Position numbers and translations under genes: made by a program. The notes below the pieces were generated by a model. That model searched no databases, was not told the DNA's origin, and saw only the letters and a program-made list of their open reading frames with translations. Below are positions 1 to 12,610 of a stretch of DNA of 64,000 bases, one piece after another (position 1 is the first letter of the stretch; each line of letters opens with the position of its first letter). This stretch comes from Mixophyes australis (taxonomy: Eukaryota > Chordata > Amphibia > Anura > Limnodynastidae): positions 376,756,707-376,820,706 of the forward strand of contig JAVHZZ010000001.1 of NCBI GenBank assembly GCA_036250195.1, in the 5' to 3' direction.

Positions 1-1214
1 TTAATCATGCATATTGCATGATTAGCTCTGTGATTGAAGATCCTTAAAGAATCCAAAGGAAGTGATGGGACAGGAACTGGAAATTGCTCCAAATTTACAT
101 GTTAGTCACAGAGATCTGAGTGGTATGATATTGTCCTGACAAGTAATTTTGTATTAATTTATTGGAAGCTGTTAAGGATGCTATGGTACACTACTCATCT
201 CCTGTTCTTTTAGATGCCAGCCACACATTAAGGCTAATCAGCAACTTTGTGAAAAATACAATATAAGATCATCTTAATTGCAACCTGTAAAGACCGTATG
301 TCTTAGTGGGTTCTTTGAAATCACCTAGGTAGATTGTTGTAACCAATCACTAGAGAGATGTGGTTCTTTACAGGTACAGCATACACATGTAACAGAAGTG
401 CAGTTCCTAGTCACCGATCCACGAACACACTCAGTACAGTCAAAAGACACATTGTATCCCTTTCTATATTCCCACGGTGATAGAGCTAATGGTGGGACGA
501 ATAGGGGCTGTAGCCAGTTTATGAAAGGTGAATCAGTGACAAGGCATAACTCTGTGGTCCTCCCCCATAAAGGCATAACTCTGTGGTCCTCCCCCATAGT
601 GATTGAAGACTGTTGGCTTTCTGTGGAGAAGGTGTCTAGGAGCATAATATAACAATGACCTTGTTGACTAAACAAGAGATATTTGATAACATTATCCATG
701 TGTACACCAATTGTTTACCCCATCTCGTCCTCACTTATCCCCGATTTACATTCCACCTGGCGTCATTTGAGAATACCATGTCTGGCTTATGTAACCATGT
801 CCAAATTAACATGAATACGGACAGTATATAATAACATATGTTAAGCAAACGCAAAAGAACAATATATGCAAATAAACTGTAAAGCAGACTATTATTACTA
901 AGCTATTATGCAGAAAGAATGAGGAATCGCAAGTGTCCCTCTGTTTCATTCGCATGAATCCCAAAATCACACTGTATGGTTTCACACAAACCTTAAACTA
1001 CTTCACAACCAACTGTTCCAAACCGCCTTCCTCTGAACCAACACAATTGGAATTTTCAAGATACTTCCTGAAGAAAGGGATTGTGACCATCATTAGACAC
1101 ATACATGTGTTATGATGACAAAGGCTTCTTTGTCTGCACATGCCACAAGAAGCAGGCAACTTCAGTGCTTAGGTGAATTACCTATGTGACTGATGCCTTA
1201 TTTTCTAATTAAAA
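1..1214. other. Intergenic, no gene recognised
   Basis: No coding segment with recognisable homology is seen. A perfect inverted repeat (10-bp arms, 3-bp loop) lies at 2-24, and a 29-bp unit is duplicated in tandem at about 541-598. The open frames here are short and look like chance. Confidence 0.6.
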
Positions 1215-1219
1215 CCAGG

Positions 1220-2364
1220 TGTCACGGGCACTAGGAGTTCTGCCCAGGATTCACCAGTTGATAATGCTTACCAGAGGGCGGGGTTTACACAGCGGTCCTC
1301 TGGCAGTAGGGTGAATAGTAGGAACGTATATAACAGCAGATGGAGAGAGAATGCCAATGGAATAGATGAGAGTCAGTGACTTGTAGCTATACTGGTAGGA
1401 GAGTCAGCGACTTGCAGCTGTACTGGTAGGAGAGTAGAGTGGACGTGAACAGGTGAAGGAGGGTAACGGGAGAGTCAGTGGTCTGTGGATAGCAAGATGT
1501 ACCACAGCTGTGAAAGGAAGACTTGTCCAGGTGCAGGTAGGTAGCGGGAAAGTCAGTGGTCTGCGTATAGCAAGTTGTACCACTGCTGTGATGAGAAGAC
1601 TTGTCCAGGTGCAGGTAGGTAGTGGGAGAGTCAGTGGTCTGCGTATAGCAAGTTGTACCACTGCTGTGAAGGGAAGACTTGTCCAGGTGTAGGTAGGTAG
1701 CGGGAGAGTCAGTGGTCTGCGTATAGCAAGTTGTACCACTGCTGTGATGAGGGGAGGACTTGTCCAGATACGGATAAGTGGAGGAGTGATAAGAGTCTAT
1801 AACTGTATAAATACAATTGGAGAGCAGAGGCGCTAGTCCCAAACAGATATGCAGCGTCACAGCTAATAGTCTATAGCATACCGCTGCTGAGTAGAGAAGC
1901 TTGTCCAACGAGGATATGCATGCACAGCAGGAGAGCTGAGAGACTGTAGCGGGTATGGGAACCGCAGGTGAGCAGAGCAGGTAATCCAGCAGACAGCTGA
2001 AGACACGAGCAGGACACAGGAGTCAGTAGCGGGTATGGGAACCGCGATGAGCAGAGCAGGTAATCCAGCAGGAAACTGAAGATACGAGCAGGACACAGGA
2101 GACACCTTCAGAGACTCACAGGGAATGAGACTCACAGGGAATGAGGCTCAAGATCAGGCAACGATACCATGGCCACAGGTGCCTTAAATAGGGAGAGGTG
2201 ATTGATCCAACAATTAGGTTAAAAGCAAGGTCATAAGAGTTCATGGATGCTGCGCATGCGCAGTCCATCAAGATGGCGGACGGCCGCGGCTCAGGACAGG
2301 CGCCGGCAGGAAGGATAGAGAACCACGCACCAGCGCAGAGGCACTCACGGTCCGGTGAGTGACA
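1220..2364 (-). mobile_element. Solo LTR (gypsy-like), with 5-bp target duplication
   Basis: The element begins TGTCAC and ends GTGACA, the TG...CA form of an LTR. It is flanked by the same five bases, CCAGG, at 1215-1219 and 2365-2369, as expected of an LTR retrotransposon integrase. It holds four tandem copies of a 78-bp unit (about 1470-1780). The same family is present in opposite orientation at 51067-59349; there a TATA-like TATTTAA lies near the start of the plus-strand copy, so this copy is taken as minus strand. No internal retrotransposon genes adjoin it, so it is best read as a solo LTR. The gypsy assignment is an inference from end sequence and 5-bp duplication only. Confidence 0.65.
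1470..1785. repeat. 78-bp tandem repeat inside the LTR
   Basis: About four copies of a 78-bp unit, starting near 1473, 1551, 1629 and 1707. Because 78 is a multiple of three, open frames run through it on both strands; these are not genes. Copies of the same unit, at about 77-80 bp spacing, occur at 58857-59130. Confidence 0.85.
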
Positions 2365-2369
2365 CCAGG

Positions 2370-2617
2370 CAAATGCAGACATTATTTTTCTGTGTTCGGA
2401 ATATAAATGTAATCCTCTCTCTGTATTTGCCTTAATTAATTTTAGATCCACAAGTAATTTTCTAGATTTCCCTCTAGTCAAAAAGTGAGGAGTTCCTGCA
2501 TTACTGTTGCCTAATAATTTTAGGATTACAATGAATGTACACAGACTTTTTGAAAAGGTTTAATTTGTCATGTCACTCCTGAGTAGGATTGTAAGCTCAT
2601 TCTTTTAATTAGGGGCA
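2370..2617. other. Unassigned
   Basis: AT-rich sequence. A short stretch near 2585-2600 resembles the conserved tail region of L2-type LINEs, but too little is present to call one. Confidence 0.3.
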
Positions 2618-2735
2618 CATATGATTTACACAGGATCTGGGGGTGGCTCATTGTGACCAGTTGAGATGTTGAAATTTGAGGCAATCATCGTTCCTGGACC
2701 CAATCAGCCACCCACAAACCATTTGTAAATCATAT
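2618..2735. mobile_element. Short foldback MITE
   Basis: The two ends are inverted repeats of one another over about 35 bp: the left end reads ATATGATTTACA followed by a GGGTGGCT block, and the right end is its complement. Total length is about 118 bp. No superfamily could be assigned because the target duplication is not clear. Confidence 0.55.
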
Positions 2736-2837
2736 CCATATTAAAGAGACATACTGGTAACCTTATCCCTGAAAATTCTTTAAGGTTTAGTTGTATATAT
2801 TTTGTGAATGTGCTATTACAGCTAATAAATTCTGTTT

Positions 2838-2914
2838 ATGGCAATAACACAATATTAATGCAAAGGATTAACTCCCCAATAGCATTAAATAACAGCACTC
2901 AATGATGACAACAT
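2838..2914. repeat. 77-bp dispersed repeat, copy 1
   Basis: This 77-bp stretch recurs in the same orientation at 6466-6542 with about three mismatches. Nothing outside the 77 bp is clearly shared, so it may be part of an interspersed element whose ends are not recognised. Confidence 0.75.
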
Positions 2915-3383
2915 GTCTCTCTCTCATGGCAATAGGGGTTCCCTTGGCTAAAGTTGCACATGATGTTGTATTGATTACCATGATTTAAACAAATATCCTT
3001 TACATTAATCAAAGATCTTCTCAGTTAATTATTTTAAAGGGCGATCAATGGAAACTGGTATTTAACACATTGGATGTGCATTATGAGTATTTAATTGTAT
3101 GTGCAATACCCCATCTATCTTCCAGGACTATGTTAACAATTATTTTTCCAATAATTTAAAGAGATCTATGTAGGTATTCTTGGATGATATTTTAGCTTTA
3201 TCTGAAAATATTTACTTAAGAGAGAAATCTCTCTTAAAGCAAATTTAAAAATAAGATATATTTTAAGTCTAGGAAATGTTTCGATTTCATGTTGAGGACA
3301 AGCAAGGGCAAGCACAGGATTTCTAGAGGTGGGTTTCCAAATGCCTGATTTTGGAACCTAGAAAATAAAAAACACTTGCCTTA

Positions 3384-3437
<54 letters not shown>

Positions 3438-5860
3438 CTAGTTAAGTATAATGTTTATAAATGTAATAATATATCTTAAATAAAAAAAGAATGATGCAGA
3501 AAGTTGTTCATTAATATAAAAAACCTGCATTCATATTAACCTCCTTAACAAATCTAATCCATCTTGACTTTCTTACCATTTGCTTAATAAATTATTTTGT
3601 AAATTAATATAACTCCACTAAATAAATACCAATCTTCCCTCAAATCCAATTAAAAAAACACAATTAGGGTTACAGCTACTCACCCAGTTCTTCAACACTG
3701 CTTAATATGACAGCGTTTTATAAATAAAGTATAATAATGCAGTGAGATATATCTGAATAATTTCCTGATTAAACAAAGCCTTTTCTACATTCAAAGAGGA
3801 ACAAAACAATACAGTTTACTCTCCTCTATAAAATATCTAAACATTTTTTGGGGCTGGTTTAATTTTGCTTTTATCTAAGCTATCGCACATCAGACCTAAC
3901 ATATGTTACCATCTAAAATGACAAATTGCCCATATCAAACCCCATCTTAAGGAGTTACCATGAGACACAGCTGTAATATTGAAAGCTGGCAAAGCAATTT
4001 CATTAAGTTTGTGAATGCTTTGATGTGAACAAAAAAGTGAAACACAGCTCTTCATAAGCTGATTTACTGTTATGTGTAACTTTACTTTGTAATTTACAAT
4101 TTTATGTTTCCAATGATGTGTAATGTAATCATTCCTCTTCCCCAACTGATTCAAAACATTCAGTATGGTCAAGTTACCAATAAGCATGTGCTGACAAACA
4201 CTTGCTTCTGTATTTATTTTAAGGGGGTATTATATAGCCTAGCCAAAATAAGAAGTGCTATATCACACAGGCATTGCACCAAGGATTATTTTATTATAAA
4301 CCCATAAAATAGTTTTTGCAACTGACTTCATTTTTTTATTGCATCCAATAAGCAGATACAATCATTTTTTTTTTGTCATCTAAGTAAACTAGGTTAAAGT
4401 TGATTTTAATTTAAATGTACTTAATGTTTCTACACATTTTAATGTTAAATCGCTCTAGTCTCTTGGCATCTGGAAATGTCATTTAATATGGTTTTATAGA
4501 CCGACACACAGTTAGGCATGCACTGTATATTATTTTAGATTGTTTGAATTGGAATCACACTTTTTGGGTACAAGTATTCATGTTTTTGCAGATTCTTCTG
4601 TAAGGCTCAAAGAGGCTGTTTCCAATTTCATGACTGTTTACCGCTAATCCAAAATGACTGCAGCATTACCTACAGACAGGAAGTTGGATGGAAATGTGTG
4701 TGTTTTGGATATATCTCGTTCCTCTGAGAAAGTTCTGTTAAACTAGTTGCTAGTCCCTCATAGTGAAGTTGGAGCAGTAATGGTTCTGGAGTTAAATCCA
4801 TATATGTTATCTATACAATAAAAGTAGTGATGGTTTTAAAGATTCATATTCATGGTTAAAATTATGTTCAGTTATCTTTTCCACTCAACATTCTTCTGCC
4901 AACTGTTATTTCACATGAAAAAGTGTCAAATGAGTCTGGATGAAGCTTGAACGTATGTCCTGAAAAAAAAGGTACATTTTAATCTAAAGAATTAAACATT
5001 CTATTGAAGATCAAATTAAAAAGTACTTGCTTATGTAATTGGTGTGCTAACAATATTGGTTAGCAATATTATAACAAATGCAGCAGACCAGTAGGTGTGA
5101 TACATGTGTTAAAGCATTGGTTAATAATATTATAATGTACCTATGGTAATATGAAAGTGGGAAAAATTGCTTTTGTGATGTTGTCATACCAGTATTGTTT
5201 TACTTATCTCAGGTTCAAAATATTCAAATCATTTTCAGGAGTGTCTAAGCATGGCACTGGGGGTTAAGTCTAGCATCACCATGGTTAGCAGGGGTACAGA
5301 GTTCATCTTAATTTTTGCTTTACTACATATGTTTATTACCTATAAATAAGTTTAAAATTCTAGGAACTAGTAGACTTCAGACATAGAAAGTGCCAAAGCC
5401 TATCAGAAGTGAGGGCACCCTAAGAAAGTCTAAACTAGCAAACAGAAAGGCAGCACTTACAAAAGTATATAAGTACGCTTATAATTGTTATAGAGCAGAA
5501 CAGGGTAACATGTCTTTATTAAATCTATAGATTGAAAATTATAAAAGTTGTGGTCAGATAGCTATGGCGTAAGGAAACTTGCAATCTTTCTTTGGATATA
5601 CTAAGTGGACCGGTCCCTCCTAAATGTACATACGATCTATGGGAAAGGTAGACTGTCTGGGAACTTAAATAATAGTAAACTAAAGTTAATGTTTTGATCA
5701 TATTTTCAAAGGTAAACTGTGATGTAACAACTGTGTGTTATTTAGAGATCCTCAGAGTTTGCATTGTGTCTTAAATAATGTTTTAATAAAGACATGAAGA
5801 CCACACCCTCGTTCTTTCTCTCATAAAATGGATTTGTGTTTCTAAAGATATATCTCCAGA
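2915..5860. other. Intergenic, AT-rich, no gene recognised
   Basis: Mostly unique-looking AT-rich DNA. It contains the (AAT)n run at 3384-3436. Open frames are short and carry no recognisable motif. The stretch around 4550-4720 is less AT-biased but is not assigned. Confidence 0.5.
3384..3436. repeat. (AAT)n microsatellite
   Basis: Uninterrupted trinucleotide run of about 17 units. Confidence 0.95.
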
Positions 5861-6264
5861 CTGTCACGATTTAGGCAGGAAAGTTCTGATTTGAGGAGAC
5901 TGTCTTGTTGTCCTGACAGTCACGACTTTTATCCTGACTGTCCAAGACAGTTAGCAGGAGTGTTGAGGTGATCAGGTGTCACTCCACACCTCTAACTGGT
6001 ATGCTTGACACAACAATGCAACGTTTATTGGCTCGCATGCTCTCCCTATTTGCCCAATGGTAGTGTTGGGTGGTGTGCAAATATTGTTACATATGTAGCC
6101 TGTGCTCTGCAGGAAATCTCAGTATATTTTTAGGGGTGGAAAATATCCTGGTTAGGGTAATATCACTTCTTTCTCAATTTCTCAAATGCAGTGCCTCACC
6201 TGAGACCTGTTCTCTCTTCGGGATTGCAAATCTTGGCAAGGTCCAATAAATGACTGGTGATAAC

Positions 6265-6266
<2 letters not shown>
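5861..6266. other. Unassigned, short inverted repeats
   Basis: Contains several copies of CTGTC/GACAG words at about 5870-5960, arranged as partial inverted repeats. No element boundary or gene is supported. Confidence 0.35.

Positions 6267-6329
<63 letters not shown>
6267..6329. repeat. (CA)n microsatellite
   Basis: About 31 uninterrupted AC dinucleotides. A minus-strand frame reading cysteine-valine repeats across it is an artefact. Confidence 0.97.
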
Positions 6330-8808
6330 AGGAAAGGGGTATAGCCACTTGGCACATTTATTAAATGGCCGTGTCATTTAAAGGCCCATAAGCTGATAAA
6401 TAGGGATTTCTAATAAGGTTAAAATGGTTGAGATCAATGTAACTATCAAATATATAAAACATACAATGGCAATAACACAATATTAATGCAAAGGATTAAT
6501 TCCACAATAGCATTAAATAACAACACTCAATGATGACAACATCACTCTTTCTGTCATATGCAGTGATAGCACTGATGAAATAGCAAATTGAACAATGACA
6601 ATGTGGTAGCAACATATGTAATGAAGATAATGATGAAGAAGAATGAGAAGAAAATTTTGCAGTGAAGACAATGAAGAATGTATATCTCGTTTTGAAGAGG
6701 AAAACAATTATAATGGGGAAGATATTTAGAAATGGTTTATACTTAGCAGGATTAAAACAATAATGTGTATAGTAGTCCCAGTATATGAAAGGTTTGTCAA
6801 AAAGGCAATAATGAGGGTAATAACCCTTTGAACAAGAATACGCACAGATAAGTGCAATGGTTCAGAGTTGGAGTAGAAGGCAGTGTAGGGCAAATCAAAG
6901 TCCAACATCTAGCTTAGGAATGCAGCACTTAGCCCAGTGTATAGTGCAATGTGATATGTAAAAATTCAGTTTACTCAAACTTGCCATGGACATTGTCCAG
7001 TTCTGTAAATGTATGAGACTCATGGAACATGGATCAATGGCCTGGATTGTTCTCCATTGACTCTCTTCTATAGAATATAGACTGTGGTGCAGGAATATTA
7101 GCCACATCAGGCACCTAGAACAATTGAAATGGAACAGGATAGTCTGAAAATAACTAATATGTTCCTGGACTTCTTTTGGACATCTGTACTGGTCTGGGAT
7201 CCCCCCTTGATCTCTGGACTGGATCTTTACTTCATCTAGACCTTTAGACTCCACTTGGACTCTGAATCTATGGTAGCTTGTACTGTAATGCTGGTAGTTT
7301 CTCTCTGGCAATGGCAGACTCCTGGCTGGGATTGACAGTTGATTATGTGAGCCTGACAGTTATTGCTAATAACCTGTAAGGCTGGCAGCCCTTATTGTCA
7401 AACATGCAGCTTTCTCTTTGAGACATGCAGCTCTCTTGAATGGATTGGCAGTATATTTTACTTAAGCATGGTAATGACTGAGTTACTAATTAACTACCAC
7501 AAAATACTGTTTGATACCATCTATGTTATACAATTTGCAGTGCTCCATGGCCTTTCTGAACTCTTCTAAAATCTAGGTTTAGACACCAGGACAGCGTCCA
7601 TTGACAATGCATAGATAATAAGTGTCAGGAGGCTGAAATTACTTTCTCATTAAGCCAGCTTCCTATTCATTTCTGTTCTCTTCTTATTTGTATTACAGTT
7701 TTTTAAATGTTAGTTTACACTGATTTAATCAAATAGGGCCGCTAATTTCACAGCAGAGATCAATAAAGGATTCAGCCTGGGCTTCAATTAAGATATTTTT
7801 TGGGCAATTGTTATCAATTTCAATAAGCAGCTGTAGTTAATTAAGATTAAAGCATTTGGAGGCAGTAATTTTACAGTGGAAATCCACAGAGGGGGGGGGG
7901 TGCATTGTATAAAACCCACCTAGACAGTAACCTCAAAAATACATGGGACTTATGGTTTACAGTTCTACTGCATATAATCTGTATTCACCAGTAGTCCAGA
8001 AAAATGAAAGTATCACCTGTCATACCACTACAGCTTTTCTGTTAGGCACTAATAGAAAGACTGCAACCAGTTAGGTCCCAGTGCACCTTATATTGTTTGT
8101 GTAATTACTTGTGAATCATTGAGTAAAATGTTTAATGTTCACCCTAAAAAATACTTACTAGAATTATCAGTTTGATTTGTAGTAAAACAAATAATTTATA
8201 GGAACAAAAAAAACACATTTTCTGTTTTGTTTTACAGAAACAACTAGAAACACCCACAGCAGGCGATATACCAGGTACACAGCATCATACAGGGTCAGGA
8301 TGCTTTCAATAAATGATTATCTGTTACTGATCTAAGCATAGCATAAGCCATATGAAACAATGTAACAGAAATATAGAGAAAGTGGGTAAATATTGGACAG
8401 GGAAAGCAGCTGCCCTGGATAGGGGGATAGAGGATAAAAACAAAATAATTGAACAGACAGTTTTAAATGTCAGGTTTAAGAAGTAAGCTATAATTTACTT
8501 TACAGATCTACCAAAAACCATCTTTAGAATAATGTAACCCAAATTTGACCACATTTCTACAGCCTGTATTGCAACCTAACCATTAAGAGTTCCATATGTC
8601 ACACACCTTCTAAACATTCAAACAAATGTAACCTGGTCGGAAGGAGGTGCTTGCTTCCCTGTAAGGGATGTCAAGCATCTGACAACCATTAAGATGTGAG
8701 ACTAATTTTTTATGCGTTTTTTGAAATATTGTATGGAAGAGTCAATCTATGCTATCTTTGTGGCCATTTTAGTCAATTCTTTCTACCAGGTAATGATTGT
8801 GTTAACAC
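6330..8808. other. Intergenic; candidate conserved noncoding block near 7690-7890
   Basis: No gene is recognised. Copy 2 of the 77-bp repeat lies at 6466-6542. The stretch 7690-7890 has many homeodomain-type words (TAATTA, CAATTA, ATTAAG) and little repeat character; this resembles developmental enhancers, but only by composition, and no alignment was possible. Confidence 0.3.
6466..6542. repeat. 77-bp dispersed repeat, copy 2
   Basis: Same orientation and about 96% identical to 2838-2914. Confidence 0.75.
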
Positions 8809-8811
8809 CAT

Positions 8812-8986
8812 GGGGTATATTTACTAAACTGCGGGTTTGAAAAAATGGAAATGTTGCCTGTAGCAACCAATCGGTTTATAGTTACCATTTATTTAATACA
8901 TTCTAGAAAATGACAGCTAAAATCTGAATGGTTGCAATAGGCAACATCTCCACTTTTTCAAACCCGCAGTTTAGTAAATATACCCC
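8812..8986. mobile_element. Foldback MITE (Harbinger-like, GGGGTA ends)
   Basis: The left end GGGGTATATTTACTAAAC is the complement of the right end over more than 20 bp, and the inner parts also pair. It is closely related to the MITE at 39411-39579, sharing the central segment with ACAGCTA and the GGCAACATCTCCACTTTT block. The flanks are CAT on the left and CAG on the right, a decayed form of the CAG duplication seen for the sister copy. Confidence 0.75.
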
Positions 8987-10250
8987 CAGGTATTCATCAA
9001 GTAACAAGAAAATAACGGTATCTGATCTAAGTAACTGTCCAAAGATTTAGCTGTAGGTGAGGGTAGCATGATGGCAATGCAAGGAGTGAGGACTGCAGCA
9101 GACCATGTTGCTGAGTGGACCACAGCAAAAACTCATTGAAATGCAGTTTTGTTCTTTCTTTTCTTTCTCTTTTCTCCACTTTTAACTTTCTGTCTTTTCC
9201 CATGACTGAGGGCATTAGCCAAGTCCTGGGTGAAATCCTCATGTAGGTTGGTGTGGCTGTCAGCTAATAAAGATGAAAAAAAAACCAATTGGAATCTGTG
9301 ATATGGTATGGCCTTAGGCAGACGGCTTTCAGCCACTTGTGCATGCACTTTCCTAGTATGGCGTTTAATAAGAAAGGCAAATTAATAAATAAGCAAAGAA
9401 AATGTTGCAAAACAAACCATAAAAGGATTATTCACTATAGCTCTGGACCTGATGGTGTTAAAATTTGTAGAACTTAGAGAATCTTTAAGCACCTATGTGC
9501 ATTTAGGATTTAGTAAACCTACTATACATGCCATATACAAAATGACATAATGCCGCTTGTATGGCACACAAGTCTGTCTATCAAAGGACGTTTTGGAAAT
9601 TCTGGATCGGCATCAGCTAGGAAATGATTTACTAAAGTAGCAGAATTGTTGCTTTACTCTAATACATTTCTTGAATCTTCATGAAATATGTATACTTAAT
9701 AACACAGGTAAACAGTGATATTTTAAGAGCTATCAGAAGAGGCTACACATATGTGAGTTGAATTTTATGTTCTTATATTTTAACTGTGATATAATTCTTC
9801 CCCTAGTATATTTAATGAGGATGGAATGTCTTTAGAATTCTCACACGAAAAGGAAACATATAGGGCCTGAGTCATTAAGGAGAGCAAAGCATAGAAAAGG
9901 AGTAACTTTTCTCCTTGGCAAAACCATGCTGCATTGGAGGGGGAGATAAATTTAAAATGTAGGGACAGATTTATAGTTGGGTAGGGCATGTCCTTGATCA
10001 ACTATAAATTTCAGTGTAAAGATAAAGCTATCAGGTATCTGTATACTAGATAAAAAAAACAGCCAGTATTTAACTAATGTGCAAAATATTAAACTCATTT
10101 GCACCCCTTGCAATACAATATGTTTTTTACACAAATGAACTGTCTTTTTTGAATGAGCCTTTTATATTAAGGCTACAAAGTTTAATAGCTTAATGATCCT
10201 CTCTTCTACTCTGCCCCTATCCCCTCCTGCTTGCTTTCCAAATTCTTTGT
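8987..10250. other. Intergenic; candidate MITE end at 9862
   Basis: No gene is recognised. At 9862 a GGGCCTGAGTCATTAAGG motif, followed by GAGCAA, resembles the end of a PIF/Harbinger-type MITE, and a related stretch lies at 20526. Its other end was not located with confidence. Confidence 0.35.
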
Positions 10251-12610
10251 AGGAACTGTTGGCAAACATCGCATCAGCTCTGAGGATCGACTTCATACCG
10301 AAAAACAAGGCGGTTTTAGGACTTACTAAATTACCATCTTTTTTCAGCTGTGGGACCCGCAGAGCTCAACTGTCATTGCTGTTTCAACATCTGTTCAACT
10401 GCGGACTGAGCTCAATTTCGATTGCTGTTGCAAACTCTGTTTGGCTGCTTGTCCTGCCCTAATCAAGCCACCTCTTTCTACAATAAAACATTAACATTAG
10501 CCCTAGACAATGCAGCTCCAGTTACCACATACAGTCATCCGATGGTCCAAACCCCAACCACGGTAAACCAAACAGACCCGCTACCTGCAAAAGTGCTCCC
10601 ACACTGCAGAGCTCCACTGGAGGAAATCTTGTTCCTATCCTGATTTCCTCTACTATGAATGCATCCTTTCATCTTAAAGCACTGCCCTTTTAATTGACAA
10701 ACAAACACTCTTCAAATCTGTGGAATCCACCCAGTCTTCTAACTCATGTTGCCTCTTTGCCACCTTCAACTCACTTCTCTGCCCACCTACATCTCCTCCC
10801 CCTTGCTCCATCACAGCCCATGATTTTGCCACCTACTTCAAAGAAAAAATTCAATAAGATATTTCCTCATGTCAAATTCCACATTCTCCACCCACTCAAC
10901 CCACCTTCACTTACACTCCCCAATCCACTCTTAATTAATTTTCTCCAGTAACTATAGACAAAGTCTCTACACTCATTTCCATCCTTCTTTAACATGTGTT
11001 TATCACACCAATTCTAAAGAAACATCTCTCCATCCAGACTCTTTCTATTACTACCGCCCTACATCTTTCCTCCACTTTGCCTCCTAAGTACTTGAGCGAT
11101 TAGTGCTTGTCTCACTTTCTCTCCTCTTACTCCATGAAACTGCTCTCACAAAAGTGAGCAATGATCTACTTACTGCATACTGTAAGGATCATTTCTCCAT
11201 ACTTAGTTTCCTGGACCTTTCTGCTGCCTTTGACACTGTTGATCACACTCTTCTTTTACCCTTATCACCCTTCACTCCATTAGCCATCATGAGTTCTTTT
11301 TTGGTTCTTTCCACACCTATTGAACTGCTCCTTTAGTGTTTCTACCTCTGGCACATCCTCCCCTCCACTCCCACTATCTGTTGGGATCCCACAAGGTTCT
11401 GTTCTTGACCCTTTACTTTTTTCATTCTACACCTCTATACTCTACACCTCTTCTCTTGAAATACTAATTCGCTCATTTGGCCTCCAGTACCACCTCTACA
11501 CTGATGACAACCAAATCTATATCTCTGCCTCTGACCTCTCCCCTTCTGCACTATCCATGTAACCATCTGTCTTTCAGTTATCTTCACAAGGATGCCAATG
11601 CTAACTAAAGCTCAACATATTCAAAACAGAACTTATTATCTTCCCTCCTACTATACACACCACCTCCCCTCAAATATCCCTCATTGTCGGTAACATCACA
11701 ATTTCCTCAGTCTCCCAAGACCGCTGCCTTGGTGTCACACTTGACTCCACCCTCTGCTTTATTACACACATTCAGACTCTCTCCCTGCCTTGTCAATTCC
11801 ACCTGAAAAACATTGGCAGAAGACGCCCTTTTCTTACTCAACATGCTTCCAAAACTCTTATCCATTCTCTCATCATCTCCCGTCTTGACTACTGCAACCT
11901 ACTGCTACCCAGCATTCCCGAAATCCAAATATCCACACACAATCCATCCTAAATGTTGCTGCAAAACTGATCTTCCTCTTTCACCATTCCACATCTGCTG
12001 TACCACTTTGCAAATTCCATACACTGGCTCTCTGTGTCCTCCAGAATCCAATTCAGATTAATCACCCTTACCTACAAAGCCCTCAACAAAATCACCCCTA
12101 CATACATCTCAAATCTCATCTCAAAATACTCTCCCTCCCGTCCTCTTAGGTCTACCTCTGACTTGCACCTTGTCTCATCTCTGGTAACTACCTCTCAGTC
12201 ACACCTATAAGACTTTTCCCATGTTGCTCCTCACTTATGGAATTGTCTACCATGCCCAATCAGGCTTTCACACAGCCTTCAAATCTTTAGACGTGCTCTA
12301 AAAAACCTTCTCTTTTTTAAAGCTTACCTAATCCCTGCTGATACTATTCACACTAACAAACCCTCAAAGCTGTCCCAATTTCTACTCTAAGCCACACTCA
12401 CTCCTCTTATTTCAGTTGTGCCCTCTTCCACTTTGAAGGTAACCTCTCAATGAGCAGGGTCCTCCATACCCTTTGTTTTCATGTCTGCATTTACTTTATC
12501 TGCCTTGTATGTCCTTGTTTTATGTATGTCCTGTTTTCCCTACTGTACGGCACTGCGGAGCACTGTGGCACCTTACAAATCTACCATAATAATAGTAATA
12601 ATAAGTAACC
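10250..12610 (+). pseudogene. L2-like non-LTR retrotransposon, broken reverse transcriptase
   Basis: A reverse transcriptase relic read in pieces on the plus strand. An upstream region near 10580-11100 reads, across frameshifts, like the segment before the polymerase (FATFNSLLC, ATYFKEKI, YYRPTSF, VLER). The polymerase core is visible as [11 protein letters not shown] (about 11215-11250), [13 protein letters not shown] (about 11383-11421) and YTDDNQIY (about 11500-11523). In that last motif the usual ADD is TDD. The 3' end has the GTACGGCACTGCGGAGCACT block and a TAA-rich tail near 12590-12605, typical of L2-type LINEs. Many stops and frameshifts make it a dead copy. No endonuclease domain is recognisable, so it is probably 5' truncated; the left boundary is approximate. 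Confidence 0.8.

Noticed and set aside
1387..1908. Long frames with repeated Thr/Ser/Tyr segments on both strands
   Set aside because: They follow the 78-bp tandem unit of the LTR (a multiple of three) and exist on both strands.
6174..6377. Cys-Val repeat protein
   Set aside because: Translation of the (CA)n microsatellite.
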